The notes under the pieces were generated by a model. It made no database searches, was not told the DNA's origin, and was given only the letters and a program-made list of their open reading frames with translations. The position numbers and the translations under genes are program-made. A stretch of 58,379 nucleotides of DNA from Nostoc sp. NMS8 (GTDB lineage Bacteria; Cyanobacteriota; Cyanobacteriia; Cyanobacteriales; Nostocaceae), in assembly GCF_017115045.1 (NCBI RefSeq), contig NZ_JABXKK010000030.1:1-58379 (forward strand), read 5' to 3'. Positions 15,955 to 26,026 of this stretch are shown here, one piece after another; the stretch's first letter is position 1, and each line of letters starts with the position of its first letter.

Positions 15955-18816
15955 TCAATCATCAGTCTCTAAATTCAAACTCATTTGTCCATAATTTAAA
16001 GATAGCTCAGGTTGCACATAAGACACTTTAGCTTTGATTTCATCCATAGCCAACCACAAATCTAATAACGCTTTTTCTTCAGTCAAGCGTTTCTTTTCAT
16101 CACCAATGCGCGGAATTACTTTCAACGCTACTTCAAATGTCCGCATAAATAAATCGTTGCTAACTAAGCCAGTATTTTTGAGAAATCTACGGACTGGTTC
16201 TGTATTGTCTTCCTCTTGGTAAAGGGCGATAATGGCGTGGAGTCCATCAACTAAATATCTGGCAGAAAATTCAGTATCGGTGACGGAGAAGGCGCGTTTT
16301 TTCAAGCGTTGTTGCGGGGTGAGTAATTTACAGTAACCGCTTCCAGAATCGAGTAGTTTGTGTTTTTTGACTAAATCGGAGACATCAAAACCACCGACTG
16401 CTAAAGCGAGTTGTCTAGCTTCATCGAAGGGGAATTCTCGCGCTTCAAAGGTATCCCATGCCAGGATGTACCATTGGGTTAAGGGGTCGATACCGTTGAA
16501 GTCTTTACCTTCTAACAGATTTTGTAGTCGGTATTCGACTACTGCTTGGCGTACTTCTTCAAATGCTGCTTTGGGTTCAACTTGATTACCTGCACTGTCG
16601 AGGATGGAACTATATTTGGTAAACACACTCAAAGCTGAACCGAAAGCACTTAAGCACAAGTTTATACCAGGGGGTTTAATGCGGCGTTGCGGATCTGCTA
16701 CTCTATCAGCAGCAGGACGAGAATCTTCAGTTAAGCTTTTTTCGAGTTCTGGTGCTTTTTCAAAGACGATATTTCGCACGTCAATTCGCACGTCATCCCA
16801 CCAAGCTTGTTCGGCGTTAGGGTCGCGTTTGCGGCATACTAAAAGCACGGTGCTGGATACTGCGTTTTTCTGCGCTTGGTGCAAGTTTTGCGGGTTTTCG
16901 GTACTGACAGCCCATGATGCGGTAATCTCGAAACCAGCATCGATGAGGGATTTGGCTAAGACATCCCACGCGCCGGAGTCTTTGTGGTTGAATTGTACTG
17001 TCATTACGCCGTCGTCGCGGAGGACACGGTGATATTCAGCGAACGCCATCGCCATTTTTGCTTCGTAATCTTGGTTGGCGAGTTTTTCGGGGTTATCGCC
17101 CATGTTGCGGAAGCGGGAAGGATTAGCAACGGCTTCGCGGTCTTTGTCAGTGAGTTCTAGGTAGAATAATTCGGGGAAGATATCGCCGAGGGTGCGTTTT
17201 AGCCAAACGTAGAAAAAGTCTGAGAGTTCTGCGTATTGAATCGTAGCGTAGTAAGGTGGATCTGTGATAACTGCATCTACGGAATTATCAGAAATGTGAG
17301 TTAAGTTATCGGCTGATGCTGCATCGATTTTAATTGATTTTGGATCGTGTCGTTCAAGTCCAGGTATTTTAAATATATATTTAGTATCTAATAAATTACA
17401 GATTCCAGAATAATCTGAAACAGTACGATTACCTTCATAATTCCATAACAGACCCCAAATACTCGTTTCAGGGTAATTCCAAAATAAATTCAGTGAATGT
17501 TGTCCCATTGCTGGCTTAACTGAACCAGTTGCAGCATCTAGATGTGATAACCGTGAGTTTTTATCTATGCAGCGGTCTAATATAAGAGATAAATAAACTA
17601 AAATGGCTTCAGCTTTATCTCTATTGTAGTCAGCTAAAATTAGTAGTTTTGCCTCGTTAATAATTTCAATGTAAGTCGAAAGTATTAATAACTGACGACG
17701 GTTAAAACAGTCTTCATATTTGCGTAATCCATATTCGTAGTTACGAGGTGAATCATGCAGACCTGTACTAGTAGGCTCGCTTGGAATTAGATTGTTAATG
17801 GACAAATCTGAATATTTTTGTTTTAGATATTCTTCAGCCTTATCAATTCCTTCAAAATCTTGTTGCTCTGGCAATCTAAATTCTAAAACTGAACTACCCT
17901 TTTTATAAGCTACTGCATATAATTGATGCCCTAAATTATAGATAGATGAATAGCTTTTAATTATATCATCTTGAATTACATTGCCACAGTTAAAACACTT
18001 CCCAACACCTCTACTTAGTGTTGTTGTTGTATCTGGATCATATTCTTCATCATCTGTTTTAATAGTGGTTCCCTTACCTTTTACACCCTTAATTAATTCA
18101 AAATCAACACGCTTATTTTTCGGGTTAGGTATTGGTTTCACAGCACACCATCTATGCCAATTCTGTTTTTCAGAACGTCTATACAACCACCAATTAGGAC
18201 TCAATGGAACAACAGACTCACAATTAGGACAAACAACTGTATGCGCCCATAAATAATTCTGCACAGTTTCCCCAGGTAAAGAAGGGAAAAATTCAGCTAA
18301 CCTTTTCTCCGCTTCATCCCCTACCCACTTCACCCATTTATCAATATCCTGTTGCAAATCTGGGCCAAACTTTAGCGGATATTCCATCGCCGCCTTCATC
18401 GTCACCACCGCCACAGGATTTAAATCAGAAGCCAGCACATTTAACCCATATCTCGCCGCTTCAAACGGAATACTCCCACCACCTGCAAACGCATCTAAAA
18501 TTGTGGGTGTGCGAGTTCCCCAAACCTTCTCGCAATAATCCTGTACCTTCTTAATTTGCACAGAATTAGGCGGCGTTTTATATAGCTTTACCTCCTTCCC
18601 CGGCACCAACCCCAGCAAATATTCAAATTCTTGCATTGTGATATCTGCTGGTAATATCGAAGCCAACACACTGGCGCGACTAAAAGACAATGGCTTACGC
18701 GAATACCAGCGATGTAAACCTTTAAATGGATTTCCCCCGTGTTCAAAATTAACTTGCTCATTTAATACCTGCACAGGCATCATTTTTTCAATAAAAACAT
18801 CGGGGCGTTTAGGCAT
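15955..18816 (-). CDS. DUF1156-type adenine-specific DNA methylase
   Basis: 953 residues. The N-terminus (MPKRPDVFIEKMMPVQ, then HRWYSRKPLSFSRA) is characteristic of DUF1156/COG1743 proteins. A SAM-binding motif DAFAGGGSIPFEA lies near residue 108 and the catalytic DPPYYATIQYAE near 518. Two CxxC knuckles (CPNC near 197, CFNC near 275) form a probable zinc ribbon. COG1743 enzymes (PglXI in type 3 BREX and in other defence neighbourhoods) are thought to methylate adenine to mark self DNA. It is followed by small genes and the SNF2 helicase and preceded by the DUF499 ATPase, a set that recurs in defence islands. No PglZ phosphatase is present, so it is not a complete BREX. Confidence 0.9.
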   Translation of the reverse strand: MPKRPDVFIEKMMPVQVLNEQVNFEHGGNPFKGLHRWYSRKPLSFSRASVLASILPADITMQEFEYLLGLVPGKEVKLYKTPPNSVQIKKVQDYCEKVWGTRTPTILDAFAGGGSIPFEAARYGLNVLASDLNPVAVVTMKAAMEYPLKFGPDLQQDIDKWVKWVGDEAEKRLAEFFPSLPGETVQNYLWAHTVVCPNCESVVPLSPNWWLYRRSEKQNWHRWCAVKPIPNPKNKRVDFELIKGVKGKGTTIKTDDEEYDPDTTTTLSRGVGKCFNCGNVIQDDIIKSYSSIYNLGHQLYAVAYKKGSSVLEFRLPEQQDFEGIDKAEEYLKQKYSDLSINNLIPSEPTSTGLHDSPRNYEYGLRKYEDCFNRRQLLILSTYIEIINEAKLLILADYNRDKAEAILVYLSLILDRCIDKNSRLSHLDAATGSVKPAMGQHSLNLFWNYPETSIWGLLWNYEGNRTVSDYSGICNLLDTKYIFKIPGLERHDPKSIKIDAASADNLTHISDNSVDAVITDPPYYATIQYAELSDFFYVWLKRTLGDIFPELFYLELTDKDREAVANPSRFRNMGDNPEKLANQDYEAKMAMAFAEYHRVLRDDGVMTVQFNHKDSGAWDVLAKSLIDAGFEITASWAVSTENPQNLHQAQKNAVSSTVLLVCRKRDPNAEQAWWDDVRIDVRNIVFEKAPELEKSLTEDSRPAADRVADPQRRIKPPGINLCLSAFGSALSVFTKYSSILDSAGNQVEPKAAFEEVRQAVVEYRLQNLLEGKDFNGIDPLTQWYILAWDTFEAREFPFDEARQLALAVGGFDVSDLVKKHKLLDSGSGYCKLLTPQQRLKKRAFSVTDTEFSARYLVDGLHAIIALYQEEDNTEPVRRFLKNTGLVSNDLFMRTFEVALKVIPRIGDEKKRLTEEKALLDLWLAMDEIKAKVSYVQPELSLNYGQMSLNLETDD

Positions 18817-18932
18817 AATTCAAATTAATACGTAAAATTTGGAATTTACTATAGTAGCAAAATTAACAGATAAATATAAGTCACCGCCACATAAATTAAG
18901 TCCGCACAGACGGACTATAATTAACGAGAATA

Positions 18933-19361
18933 TCAATCCCCCAAAAGGACTCTAATCGCTTTCAAAGCCTGATTACGTTTCCCATTGCTAATCTTGGCAA
19001 ACCAGTAGTGCGATTCCTCATAACTCATGGCTCTAATCCCTTGAGCAATATTCGCAATGCGTTCTATTTTAGAAAGCGGTTGCAAAGTCTGAAACAATAA
19101 TGCCAGATTTATCCCTGATTCCTCATTCAAAACATAAGGAGTTTGGCGATTGTGACTTAGGGTTTTGGGGTCATAATTATTCGCCTTCAAAGAATCATAA
19201 ATTGCCTGTTTCACCTGAATTAAAGCATTGCCCTTTAAACGCCCAATTCTTTTAGCAGAAGGACGCTTTTTTTCACCGGCTTTTTTATAAGCACATTGAT
19301 ACAACTCCAGGGCAAAGTTATTGTTATCTGTAGGAACCACTCGCAATTGAAACTCTTGCAT
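18933..19361 (-). CDS. Small conserved accessory protein of the DUF499/DUF1156 operon
   Basis: 142 residues starting 1 base after the stop of the DUF499 gene (TGAGATG), so translation is coupled. It is basic in the middle (KKAGEKKRPSAKRIGRLKG) and helical toward the C-terminus (LSKIERIANIAQGIRAM, then KRNQALKAIRVLLG). No named domain is recognised with confidence. Its fixed position between the ATPase and the methylase suggests a structural or specificity subunit; a DNA-binding role is possible from the basic stretch. Confidence 0.7.
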   Translation of the reverse strand: MQEFQLRVVPTDNNNFALELYQCAYKKAGEKKRPSAKRIGRLKGNALIQVKQAIYDSLKANNYDPKTLSHNRQTPYVLNEESGINLALLFQTLQPLSKIERIANIAQGIRAMSYEESHYWFAKISNGKRNQALKAIRVLLGD

Positions 19362-19362
19362 C

Positions 19363-22300
19363 TCAGTACGTTACTTTCGCCGTCAAATTCAGCCTGTCAA
19401 CCGGATTACGATTCAGGGCTTGTTTGATATTACTGATTTCTGCGCCGTTTGGTTGCACTGGAGATGAAAATTCAAATACTAGCTTCAGCGACACGTCAGC
19501 TTTTACATCCGGGCTACTTAGCAAAGTGTTAACAGCCCCCTGAAAACTCTGAAATCCTTTAACTGGCCCTTGGTACTCTAACCTGATAAACTGTTCATTA
19601 ACAGTAATAGTTGCCGTTTGGTCGATTTGCAAGGGTAGCTTGATCAACATAGGGAAAGCCGTCATCAACTTGCGGTAGTCCATTACTTGCCCAACGGAGA
19701 TTTCCAACGACTGGATACCCTGAACTTGATTATCTTGGATGCGATCGCCTAATTCATTAAATACCCGATCTAGTGTTCCCTCCAAATCAAATTCTTCCGG
19801 TTTGGCTTTAAATAGAGGTGAATCATCCCACGAACCGTTCCCATCTTCGCCTGCGCTTGGTGTGCTGGGTGTCCCAGTACCATAAGGCAATATCTTGGCT
19901 TGGGTTTCCCTTTCTTCTACTTCGCCATTGCCGTAGTCAGCTACAATTTTGAAAGTTGTGGTTTTAGCGATCGCTGTCTCATGTTCATCGCTAGGGCGAA
20001 AATCCCCTGTAACCAAATTCCCATCTTGATACAGCTTAATCGTCAAAGCCCCCGATGCTTTCCACCGTATCCGCACAGGTTTTACCGATTCTGTACTGGA
20101 CAAGACTTGAGCATTCAGTTCAATTTCTCGCGGTTTCGGTGGTTCCAGAATTCCCCGGCGGTAGAGTTCCATCCGTTCAGAAAATTCTATGGAGTCAGGT
20201 AGGGTAATTTTACCGTCATCGGTTTTAATAAACAGCTTTTCTCCTACTTTCATATCCCAGTTACCAGTCTGCAAACCTTGGCGGATGGTATCTCGCAGCT
20301 TTGAGATTTCGGCATCGACGAATATATTTAAACTCAAATCTTTGGCGAAAGCTTCTTTTAATGCTTTAGTTGTCCAATGGTTTAACCCAGACAGCCATAC
20401 CTTCTGCAAAATATAAGCAGGGGCGTAGAATGGTGCGTCATCAGCACGAATTTTCTGACAATCTTTCAGTGCTTTTAAAATGACATCTTGTTGATTATTT
20501 TTACCCTTCACATCGCTAGAATCTTGGGCAGGAAGGGTATAGTGCATCAAACCCTTGGGAGCTTTTACTGGGTCATTAGCAGGGTAAAATAAATGGCGGT
20601 ACGCATTTGTTAAAGATACTCTTACCCCTAAATCAAGAGAACCTTTTTTATCTTTGAGTTGTTTTTGCTGATTTTCTGATAAATCTTGCAAGCGATTGGG
20701 AGAATTTAGAATATTTTGAATAGCCCGAAACTCCCTAGCATTGTCAATTGCTCGTTCTAATTCTTGCCTGTTGGCAACTAAAAATAACAAACGATTTCTA
20801 AAAGTACGGAATTTACCCGACTCACCTGTTTCATTAAAAATTTTCTCCACCATTGGCGGTGGCCCTTCGGTAGTTACAGAAATAGTCGCCTCGTTAAAGT
20901 CAATTAAACACAGGGCAATACTATCGGACACGTCATCCACATCTGCTGGTGATTCCGGTGCAATAACTAAGGTGAGTAGTCTATTAGCAAAAATGGCATC
21001 GCGGCGACTTCGTAAATCATCCTTTGCCTCGGTAATTCCAACTTGAGCTTTTTCTTCGGCAATAATTTTATTGATTGATGGTTCTTCCTTGAAACGAGCC
21101 AGAGTTGTCATCGGATCATTTTCCAAGTACCAAGCAACTTCACTCAACCTTTCTAAGGCAGTATCAACAAAAGCAATTTCTAGCCCTGGTGTCAACAAAG
21201 ACAAATTTAATTCGGCGCGACGAATACCCGCAGATATACCTTGAGTAATAGAGTGTAAAAAAATAGTCCGAGCTACCCAGGTTGAAAAGGGAGGTTTACC
21301 AGCAGCAATCCATTCTGCATCTTGTAACTGAGCGTGTGCCTCTCTACCATCTTTATTGTAAATGTCTGCTTGGATCGTAATCCGCATCAAAGGACGTTCC
21401 AAACGGGCAGTCAAATCGCTGGTGATTTCTTCTTCAATACCAACAGGAATATGGTGAGAATGAATTAGCGGTATCCATGCAGTAGTATCGTCCCACAGAT
21501 AACGTATAACTCTAGCAAATAACCGCAAAGCGCCTCTGGTGCGTTGGAAGTTTGGGATGGAGGCAATCTTTTTAGTCAGCAGATTAAATAATTCTGGGTG
21601 GAAGGGATAACTCTGCTCGATACTGTCGGCATAGCGTGCATCTTTGCAACCATCTGGTAAATTAATCCGACTAGCTTTATAAGTTTGTAAATATTCTTTT
21701 GAAGCATTATTGGCAGCGTTAGCTTCAATGCTGCTGAACATCCTCTGTTTAACTATATTGTAAATTTCAATATCAGTGCTGGGTTTAATGATCCGCTCTT
21801 GCCTCGCGGTAGCGGAAATGGTTTCCCGGATTTCGGTGGTTTCTTCGCCAAAACTGTCAGTGGAGGAAGCCAGCGTGTAAACAAATACTAAATTATTACA
21901 AGATGCTGCTAAATCCATGAGGGCGAATAAAAAAGCAACTACCTGTCCAGCTAAGTTGCTATTACCAACTAGAGTAGCCTTGGCTTTTCTCAGGTATGAG
22001 GCAATTTCGTCGATGATAATGACTGTGGGTTGCCCTTGGATTATCCTTTCTAAAACCACTGTGCCTGGACTGACTCGCTGTTCGTCAGAACCTTTAAGCA
22101 AGCTATAACCTGCTACACCATTAATTTGATAAGCAATTTCTCCCCAAAGGGTATAAGTGGTAACGCCAGTGTCCGCATGGTAAACACCGTTAACTGGATC
22201 GAGGTCTTGGCAAGCTAAAGCAGCTGCTTGAATCGGTCGATCTGGAATTAAATTAATATTGTCAGTAAAACGGTCTAGTCCAGGAATCTCTCGTCCATGT

Positions 22301-22656
22301 TTAGCAATATGCCACAAAGCAATTTCATCGTGAGTTTTACCACCACCAAAGCTGGTTTCCAGTCGAATAATGGGGGAGCCGACAGCAGCACCTACCAACC
22401 GCCCGAACACTTCCGAGATTAGGGTTTTCAAACCATCGGTGGCAAATGTATTAGCGAAAAAGGCTGTGGGGTCTTGGTAGACTTGCGGCGCTTTCCCTTC
22501 CACAACCAGTCGTAGCTTGGCGGCGAATAAGTCAGAAGAGAGTTCCCCCTCTAAAATTTCTTCTCTAGGAATACAAGTTTTGAATACTGACGGAAGCATA
22601 GAAATATATTGACCGTTACTATTTGAGGGTTGACAGTCAATACCAACCGTCAACAA
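19363..22656 (-). CDS. DUF499-type AAA+ ATPase (PglY/COG1483-like)
   Basis: 1097 residues from the first possible start (TTG); the ATG at 22599 (MLPSVFKTC) is a likelier start because the conserved part begins there (FKTCIPREEILEGELSSDLF). Motifs: Walker A-like SFGGGKTHDE near residue 105 and Walker B VIIIDEIASYLRKA near 215. The region 330-480 is helical and AAA-like, and the C-terminal 200 residues are beta-rich. DUF499 ATPases are large motor or scaffold proteins found in BREX-like (PglY) and related defence loci. It is the first gene of an operon that continues through a small protein, the DUF1156 methylase, the toxin pair and the helicase. Confidence 0.88.
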   Translation of the reverse strand: MLTVGIDCQPSNSNGQYISMLPSVFKTCIPREEILEGELSSDLFAAKLRLVVEGKAPQVYQDPTAFFANTFATDGLKTLISEVFGRLVGAAVGSPIIRLETSFGGGKTHDEIALWHIAKHGREIPGLDRFTDNINLIPDRPIQAAALACQDLDPVNGVYHADTGVTTYTLWGEIAYQINGVAGYSLLKGSDEQRVSPGTVVLERIIQGQPTVIIIDEIASYLRKAKATLVGNSNLAGQVVAFLFALMDLAASCNNLVFVYTLASSTDSFGEETTEIRETISATARQERIIKPSTDIEIYNIVKQRMFSSIEANAANNASKEYLQTYKASRINLPDGCKDARYADSIEQSYPFHPELFNLLTKKIASIPNFQRTRGALRLFARVIRYLWDDTTAWIPLIHSHHIPVGIEEEITSDLTARLERPLMRITIQADIYNKDGREAHAQLQDAEWIAAGKPPFSTWVARTIFLHSITQGISAGIRRAELNLSLLTPGLEIAFVDTALERLSEVAWYLENDPMTTLARFKEEPSINKIIAEEKAQVGITEAKDDLRSRRDAIFANRLLTLVIAPESPADVDDVSDSIALCLIDFNEATISVTTEGPPPMVEKIFNETGESGKFRTFRNRLLFLVANRQELERAIDNAREFRAIQNILNSPNRLQDLSENQQKQLKDKKGSLDLGVRVSLTNAYRHLFYPANDPVKAPKGLMHYTLPAQDSSDVKGKNNQQDVILKALKDCQKIRADDAPFYAPAYILQKVWLSGLNHWTTKALKEAFAKDLSLNIFVDAEISKLRDTIRQGLQTGNWDMKVGEKLFIKTDDGKITLPDSIEFSERMELYRRGILEPPKPREIELNAQVLSSTESVKPVRIRWKASGALTIKLYQDGNLVTGDFRPSDEHETAIAKTTTFKIVADYGNGEVEERETQAKILPYGTGTPSTPSAGEDGNGSWDDSPLFKAKPEEFDLEGTLDRVFNELGDRIQDNQVQGIQSLEISVGQVMDYRKLMTAFPMLIKLPLQIDQTATITVNEQFIRLEYQGPVKGFQSFQGAVNTLLSSPDVKADVSLKLVFEFSSPVQPNGAEISNIKQALNRNPVDRLNLTAKVTY

Positions 22657-22793
22657 CTTAGTGTTTTTAAAAATACACTTACTTATTTCAATTGATTAAT
22701 TCTATACACAATTATGAGATTTTGGCACTGATTTAGGTCACAAACTACAAAAGTTCTTTGAATAGTTGTCATAAAAATCAGGCAATCGTAGAC

Positions 22794-25427
22794 TTAAATT
22801 AATGATTCTAGTGATGTTGACCAGCTACAATTTCGTTGTGAGCAGCCTATATAAATACCTTTATAGCTTTTGTAAGCACTTGCTTGTTGCTTACATATTG
22901 AACAGTTAATATTCATGAATCTCATCAAAAGGGTTGTATCTTTTTCATTCATTTTCCTACGAGAATGTTTGGTATCTTTAGAACAAGTAATATAAGATCC
23001 ATATTCAGTACGGCTATACCAGCGAGGTTGTCCGCAATCAGGGCATTGACCAAATGGATTTTCGCCTTGACTGATTTTAGTTGTTATGGAGCCTGGATCT
23101 TGTTCAGGTACTAAATGTAAAAAGCTATACAATAATTTTGTTGTTTGTGGTAAATCTATCCGAATAACTGGTGTTAATGGTGAATTCGGATTTAAGTATA
23201 TCCACAAACACTTACGGTCAATACCAACTAAACCTATACTCGTATTAGCCTTATTATCCCAGAGACGAGTATTTTGTAGCCCAGTAGCAATAGAATTGCG
23301 GCTTTGACCCGTGATAAAAAATCGGACACTACGAGAATTACACTGCTTCAATGTGTCCAAAGGAAACTGATTGTTGCTAGTTGAGCTTGACCAATCTATG
23401 GCGATTTCTTCCTTAGTTGCAAGTAAGTCTAACTTTATTTGTTTTAAAGCATCTTGGCTTTTAGAAAAATAAGTTACTCCTGGTAAATCGCTGAGTGGTT
23501 GTAAAGCCCATGTGAGTGATTGGGTCTTAGCTTGAGCATATATACGGTCAACAAATTTACGAAAAATATTAAAAGAGTTAAGGGTTTTCTGAATATATTG
23601 ATAATTAAATAAACCAATAAATTTACCTTGCGCTCTACTAACAGCAACATTGGCAAGTCGCATAGCTGTACTTTGCGTTCCACCTGTAACCAATTTTCCT
23701 GCCTTAGCTTGTGGTGAACCTTCAACAGCATCAAAAATAATCAGATTCTGTTCTGCCCCTTGAAAGCGATGAACTGTAGCTACTTTTACAGACTTGTCAG
23801 TAAGGTGCAAATCTTGCAGCAAACGTTGGATTAAACGTGCTTGGGCATTGTAAGGAGCAATGATACCGACGCTGAAATAATTAGTCTGGGTACTTTGGTA
23901 AGCTAGATTGACTGCTACTAAAGCTGAGATAATATTAAAACGGCTGTGAGACTGCTGTTCTTTAAAACAAAAAGCTGAAAGTTGGCTCAAGTCATACAAG
24001 ATTAGGGCTGACCCAGGATGTGGCTGACTCTGGACAATCGGCATTGTCCTTTGCTCTACACCAGAGCCATCTTGCAGTTGACCATTGTAAAAAAGCTGAT
24101 TTGGTATTTTAGAAATAGCTGGATTCATGCGGTACTGTGTTTTTAATAGCACCATGCGTGAGTCAATTTGACCATTATTTACCTTTTGAGTAATACCAGC
24201 TTCATCAAAGATATCTCGTTGTAGCCATTGCTCCGTTGCCTCTGTCTCTGCTTGTGAGATAGGCCCTAACTGGCGAAAGTCACCAAAAATAGCAATACGA
24301 CGATTGGCCAGGGTGCTGACATAAGCACAGTGGGGAATATAAGCCATACTTGCCTCGTCCACTACTATGGCATCAAAACGGCGTTGGTAGATTTCTTTGG
24401 CGATCGCTGCCTTTGATAAGGTGCAGCCAACCACTGTTGCTTGTTTGATCAGTTCAGCTTCTTTCTGCTTCAACTGTTCTTTGAGGGGCTGCAATGCTTG
24501 TTTGACAGTGGCAATGTCATTTTGAATACTCTGGCGTTGCAGTTGGGTTAGCTTTTCCTGACGCGATCGCTTGACTAAATCTTTGCGTTGTTTTTCTAAC
24601 CGTTCAATTTGCTCTATTAAGTTTGGATTCTGCCAACGTGCTACTCCTCTAACGTGTAACTGCGGAAACTCGTTTAGACTGCCAGGGGTGGCAACTCCAT
24701 AGCGCAACACTAGCCCATTTTCATAAATAGGCGCACCTTGCAAATACTCAGCTACACTTTTCATAGCTGTATCAACAGCAGTGTTGCTATGAGCTACCAC
24801 TAAAACTGACTCACCAGCTTGAACCAATGCAGCTACGGTGATTCCCAGAGTTTTAGTTTTTCCTGTTCCTGGTGGCCCCCAAATAAAACTAACTTGGCGA
24901 TTAAGTACCTTGTCAACAGCAGATTTCTGATATTCATTGCAACCTATTGGTTTTTGTAGTCGTTGCTCAATTTGATTTAACAGTTTTTGGCTATTGCTTG
25001 TTGAAGAGTTGGTTTCACTTTTATCCCCTAGTAATATTTCTGCTAGGTTTCTATTAGCTCCCTTTAGATTAGAACTTTCTAGCAATCGCTTTTTAAGTTC
25101 TTCCAATAAAAACCAGGGAGAGGTATAGAGTATAGCTGTAGGAATTGAATCTCCTAAATTTTGCTGTAATGCCAAAATAATATCAAAGCCTTCAACAGAA
25201 ACTAAAATTCCACTATATCTTTTGCTTTTATACTCTAAATCTACTGGAGTATCATCAGGGAAACGCAGTTCAGTATCTGTGGTAAGGGAATATATATATT
25301 GACCACCACGTTTACCTAAAAAGGAACCGTCGCTCAAAAAGGTTTTTTGTCCACCACTTTTTCGTAATGCTCTAATTTCATCGTCAAGTGCTTTATTAAA
25401 CTTTTTTTGGTATTCTGTATAACTCAT
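22794..25427 (-). CDS. SF1 (COG1112-type) helicase with degenerate PLD-like region and zinc fingers
   Basis: 877 residues. The SF1 helicase core has GPPGTGKT near residue 185, DEASMAYIPH near 357, GDFRQLGP just after, TQYRMNP near 432, VHRFQGAEQ near 553 and NVAVSRAQG near 596. A coiled-coil-like insertion with many Lys, Gln and Arg lies near 275-325. Residues about 640-770 look PLD-like (YFSKSQDALKQIKLDLL, then RSVRFFITGQ and VGIDRKCLWIYL), but the second part lacks a clear HxK. The C-terminus has topoisomerase-type zinc fingers (CPDCGQ near 795; INCSICKQ near 845). It resembles the helicase-PLD architecture of type II Mokosh (MkoC) without a clear catalytic site. It ends 138 bases upstream of the DUF499 gene, same strand. 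Confidence 0.82.
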   Translation of the reverse strand: MSYTEYQKKFNKALDDEIRALRKSGGQKTFLSDGSFLGKRGGQYIYSLTTDTELRFPDDTPVDLEYKSKRYSGILVSVEGFDIILALQQNLGDSIPTAILYTSPWFLLEELKKRLLESSNLKGANRNLAEILLGDKSETNSSTSNSQKLLNQIEQRLQKPIGCNEYQKSAVDKVLNRQVSFIWGPPGTGKTKTLGITVAALVQAGESVLVVAHSNTAVDTAMKSVAEYLQGAPIYENGLVLRYGVATPGSLNEFPQLHVRGVARWQNPNLIEQIERLEKQRKDLVKRSRQEKLTQLQRQSIQNDIATVKQALQPLKEQLKQKEAELIKQATVVGCTLSKAAIAKEIYQRRFDAIVVDEASMAYIPHCAYVSTLANRRIAIFGDFRQLGPISQAETEATEQWLQRDIFDEAGITQKVNNGQIDSRMVLLKTQYRMNPAISKIPNQLFYNGQLQDGSGVEQRTMPIVQSQPHPGSALILYDLSQLSAFCFKEQQSHSRFNIISALVAVNLAYQSTQTNYFSVGIIAPYNAQARLIQRLLQDLHLTDKSVKVATVHRFQGAEQNLIIFDAVEGSPQAKAGKLVTGGTQSTAMRLANVAVSRAQGKFIGLFNYQYIQKTLNSFNIFRKFVDRIYAQAKTQSLTWALQPLSDLPGVTYFSKSQDALKQIKLDLLATKEEIAIDWSSSTSNNQFPLDTLKQCNSRSVRFFITGQSRNSIATGLQNTRLWDNKANTSIGLVGIDRKCLWIYLNPNSPLTPVIRIDLPQTTKLLYSFLHLVPEQDPGSITTKISQGENPFGQCPDCGQPRWYSRTEYGSYITCSKDTKHSRRKMNEKDTTLLMRFMNINCSICKQQASAYKSYKGIYIGCSQRNCSWSTSLESLI

Positions 25428-25478
25428 TAATGCAACCTGGAAATTCCTATAACTAGATTGGTAAAAAATTTGTCTAAT

Positions 25479-25500
25479 GAATACGAGGTAAACCGTATTC
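25479..25500. promoter_or_regulatory. Inverted repeat upstream of the SF1 helicase gene
   Basis: GAATACG (25479-25485) and CGTATTC (25494-25500) with an 8-base spacer, about 50-70 bases upstream of the ATG at 25427. Position and symmetry suit an operator, but no regulator is known for it. Confidence 0.4.
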
Positions 25501-25665
25501 GGTCAAGTACGGTAGAAGTGGCTTTATTCTTGCTCAGTAGGAAAAGTAAAGTCTTCATGAAGTAATTAGTGATGAAAACCGCTAAGTACTAAATTATACA
25601 GAATGCTCCGCGAATAACTGATATATGTGGATAAAACTAGTTACTCGCTTGACTACTTGACTAAC

Positions 25666-26026
25666 TTAGAAACAGCGATCGCGTTTTAATTGCCACAGTA
25701 CTTTTTCCACACACCAGTCAATGCTGTGGGTAGGATTGCGCCGTTACTCAAATTCAATTAATCGTTTGGCAGTAGCTACGTCGCCTTGAACCAGAGTCAA
25801 AAGCTTTTGCCATTTCCCTGTTTTGGGAATACTGAAGTAAATATTGCTGTTTGCGTTCTGACCTGCATACTAATTTTTTTCTAGTAGTTTGGTAGCGACT
25901 TTGAGTTTTTTGGTGTGCCTGTGTTAGTAGAAAAGCTAGGCGTAGAAAAAACGATATTAAAAATAGCCAAAAAAGTAGAATTTTAATTTCCATTGCCCGT
26001 GGAAGGTAAATGTTTAATTCCACCAT
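25666..26026 (-). pseudogene. Decayed small membrane-anchored protein gene
   Basis: The first part reads MVELN... with a hydrophobic segment (ILLFWLFLISFFLRLAFLLT) and a basic region (SRYQTTRKKLVCRSERK). Near 25840 the coding sense jumps to another frame that encodes KWQKLLTLVQGDVATAKRLI, then hits an in-frame TAA, then resumes with DWCVEKVLWQLKRDRCF before a final stop at 25666. The restored product resembles small cyanobacterial proteins with a GDVxTAxRLI motif and a trailing WCxEKVLWxLKRDR motif. One frameshift and one nonsense mutation mean the gene is dead. It lies between two defence modules facing opposite ways. Confidence 0.75.

Noticed and set aside
11642..22656. Calling the operon DISARM or BREX
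   Set aside because: DrmA/DrmB/DrmC signatures and PglZ were not found; only the ATPase, methylase and helicase parts overlap with those systems.
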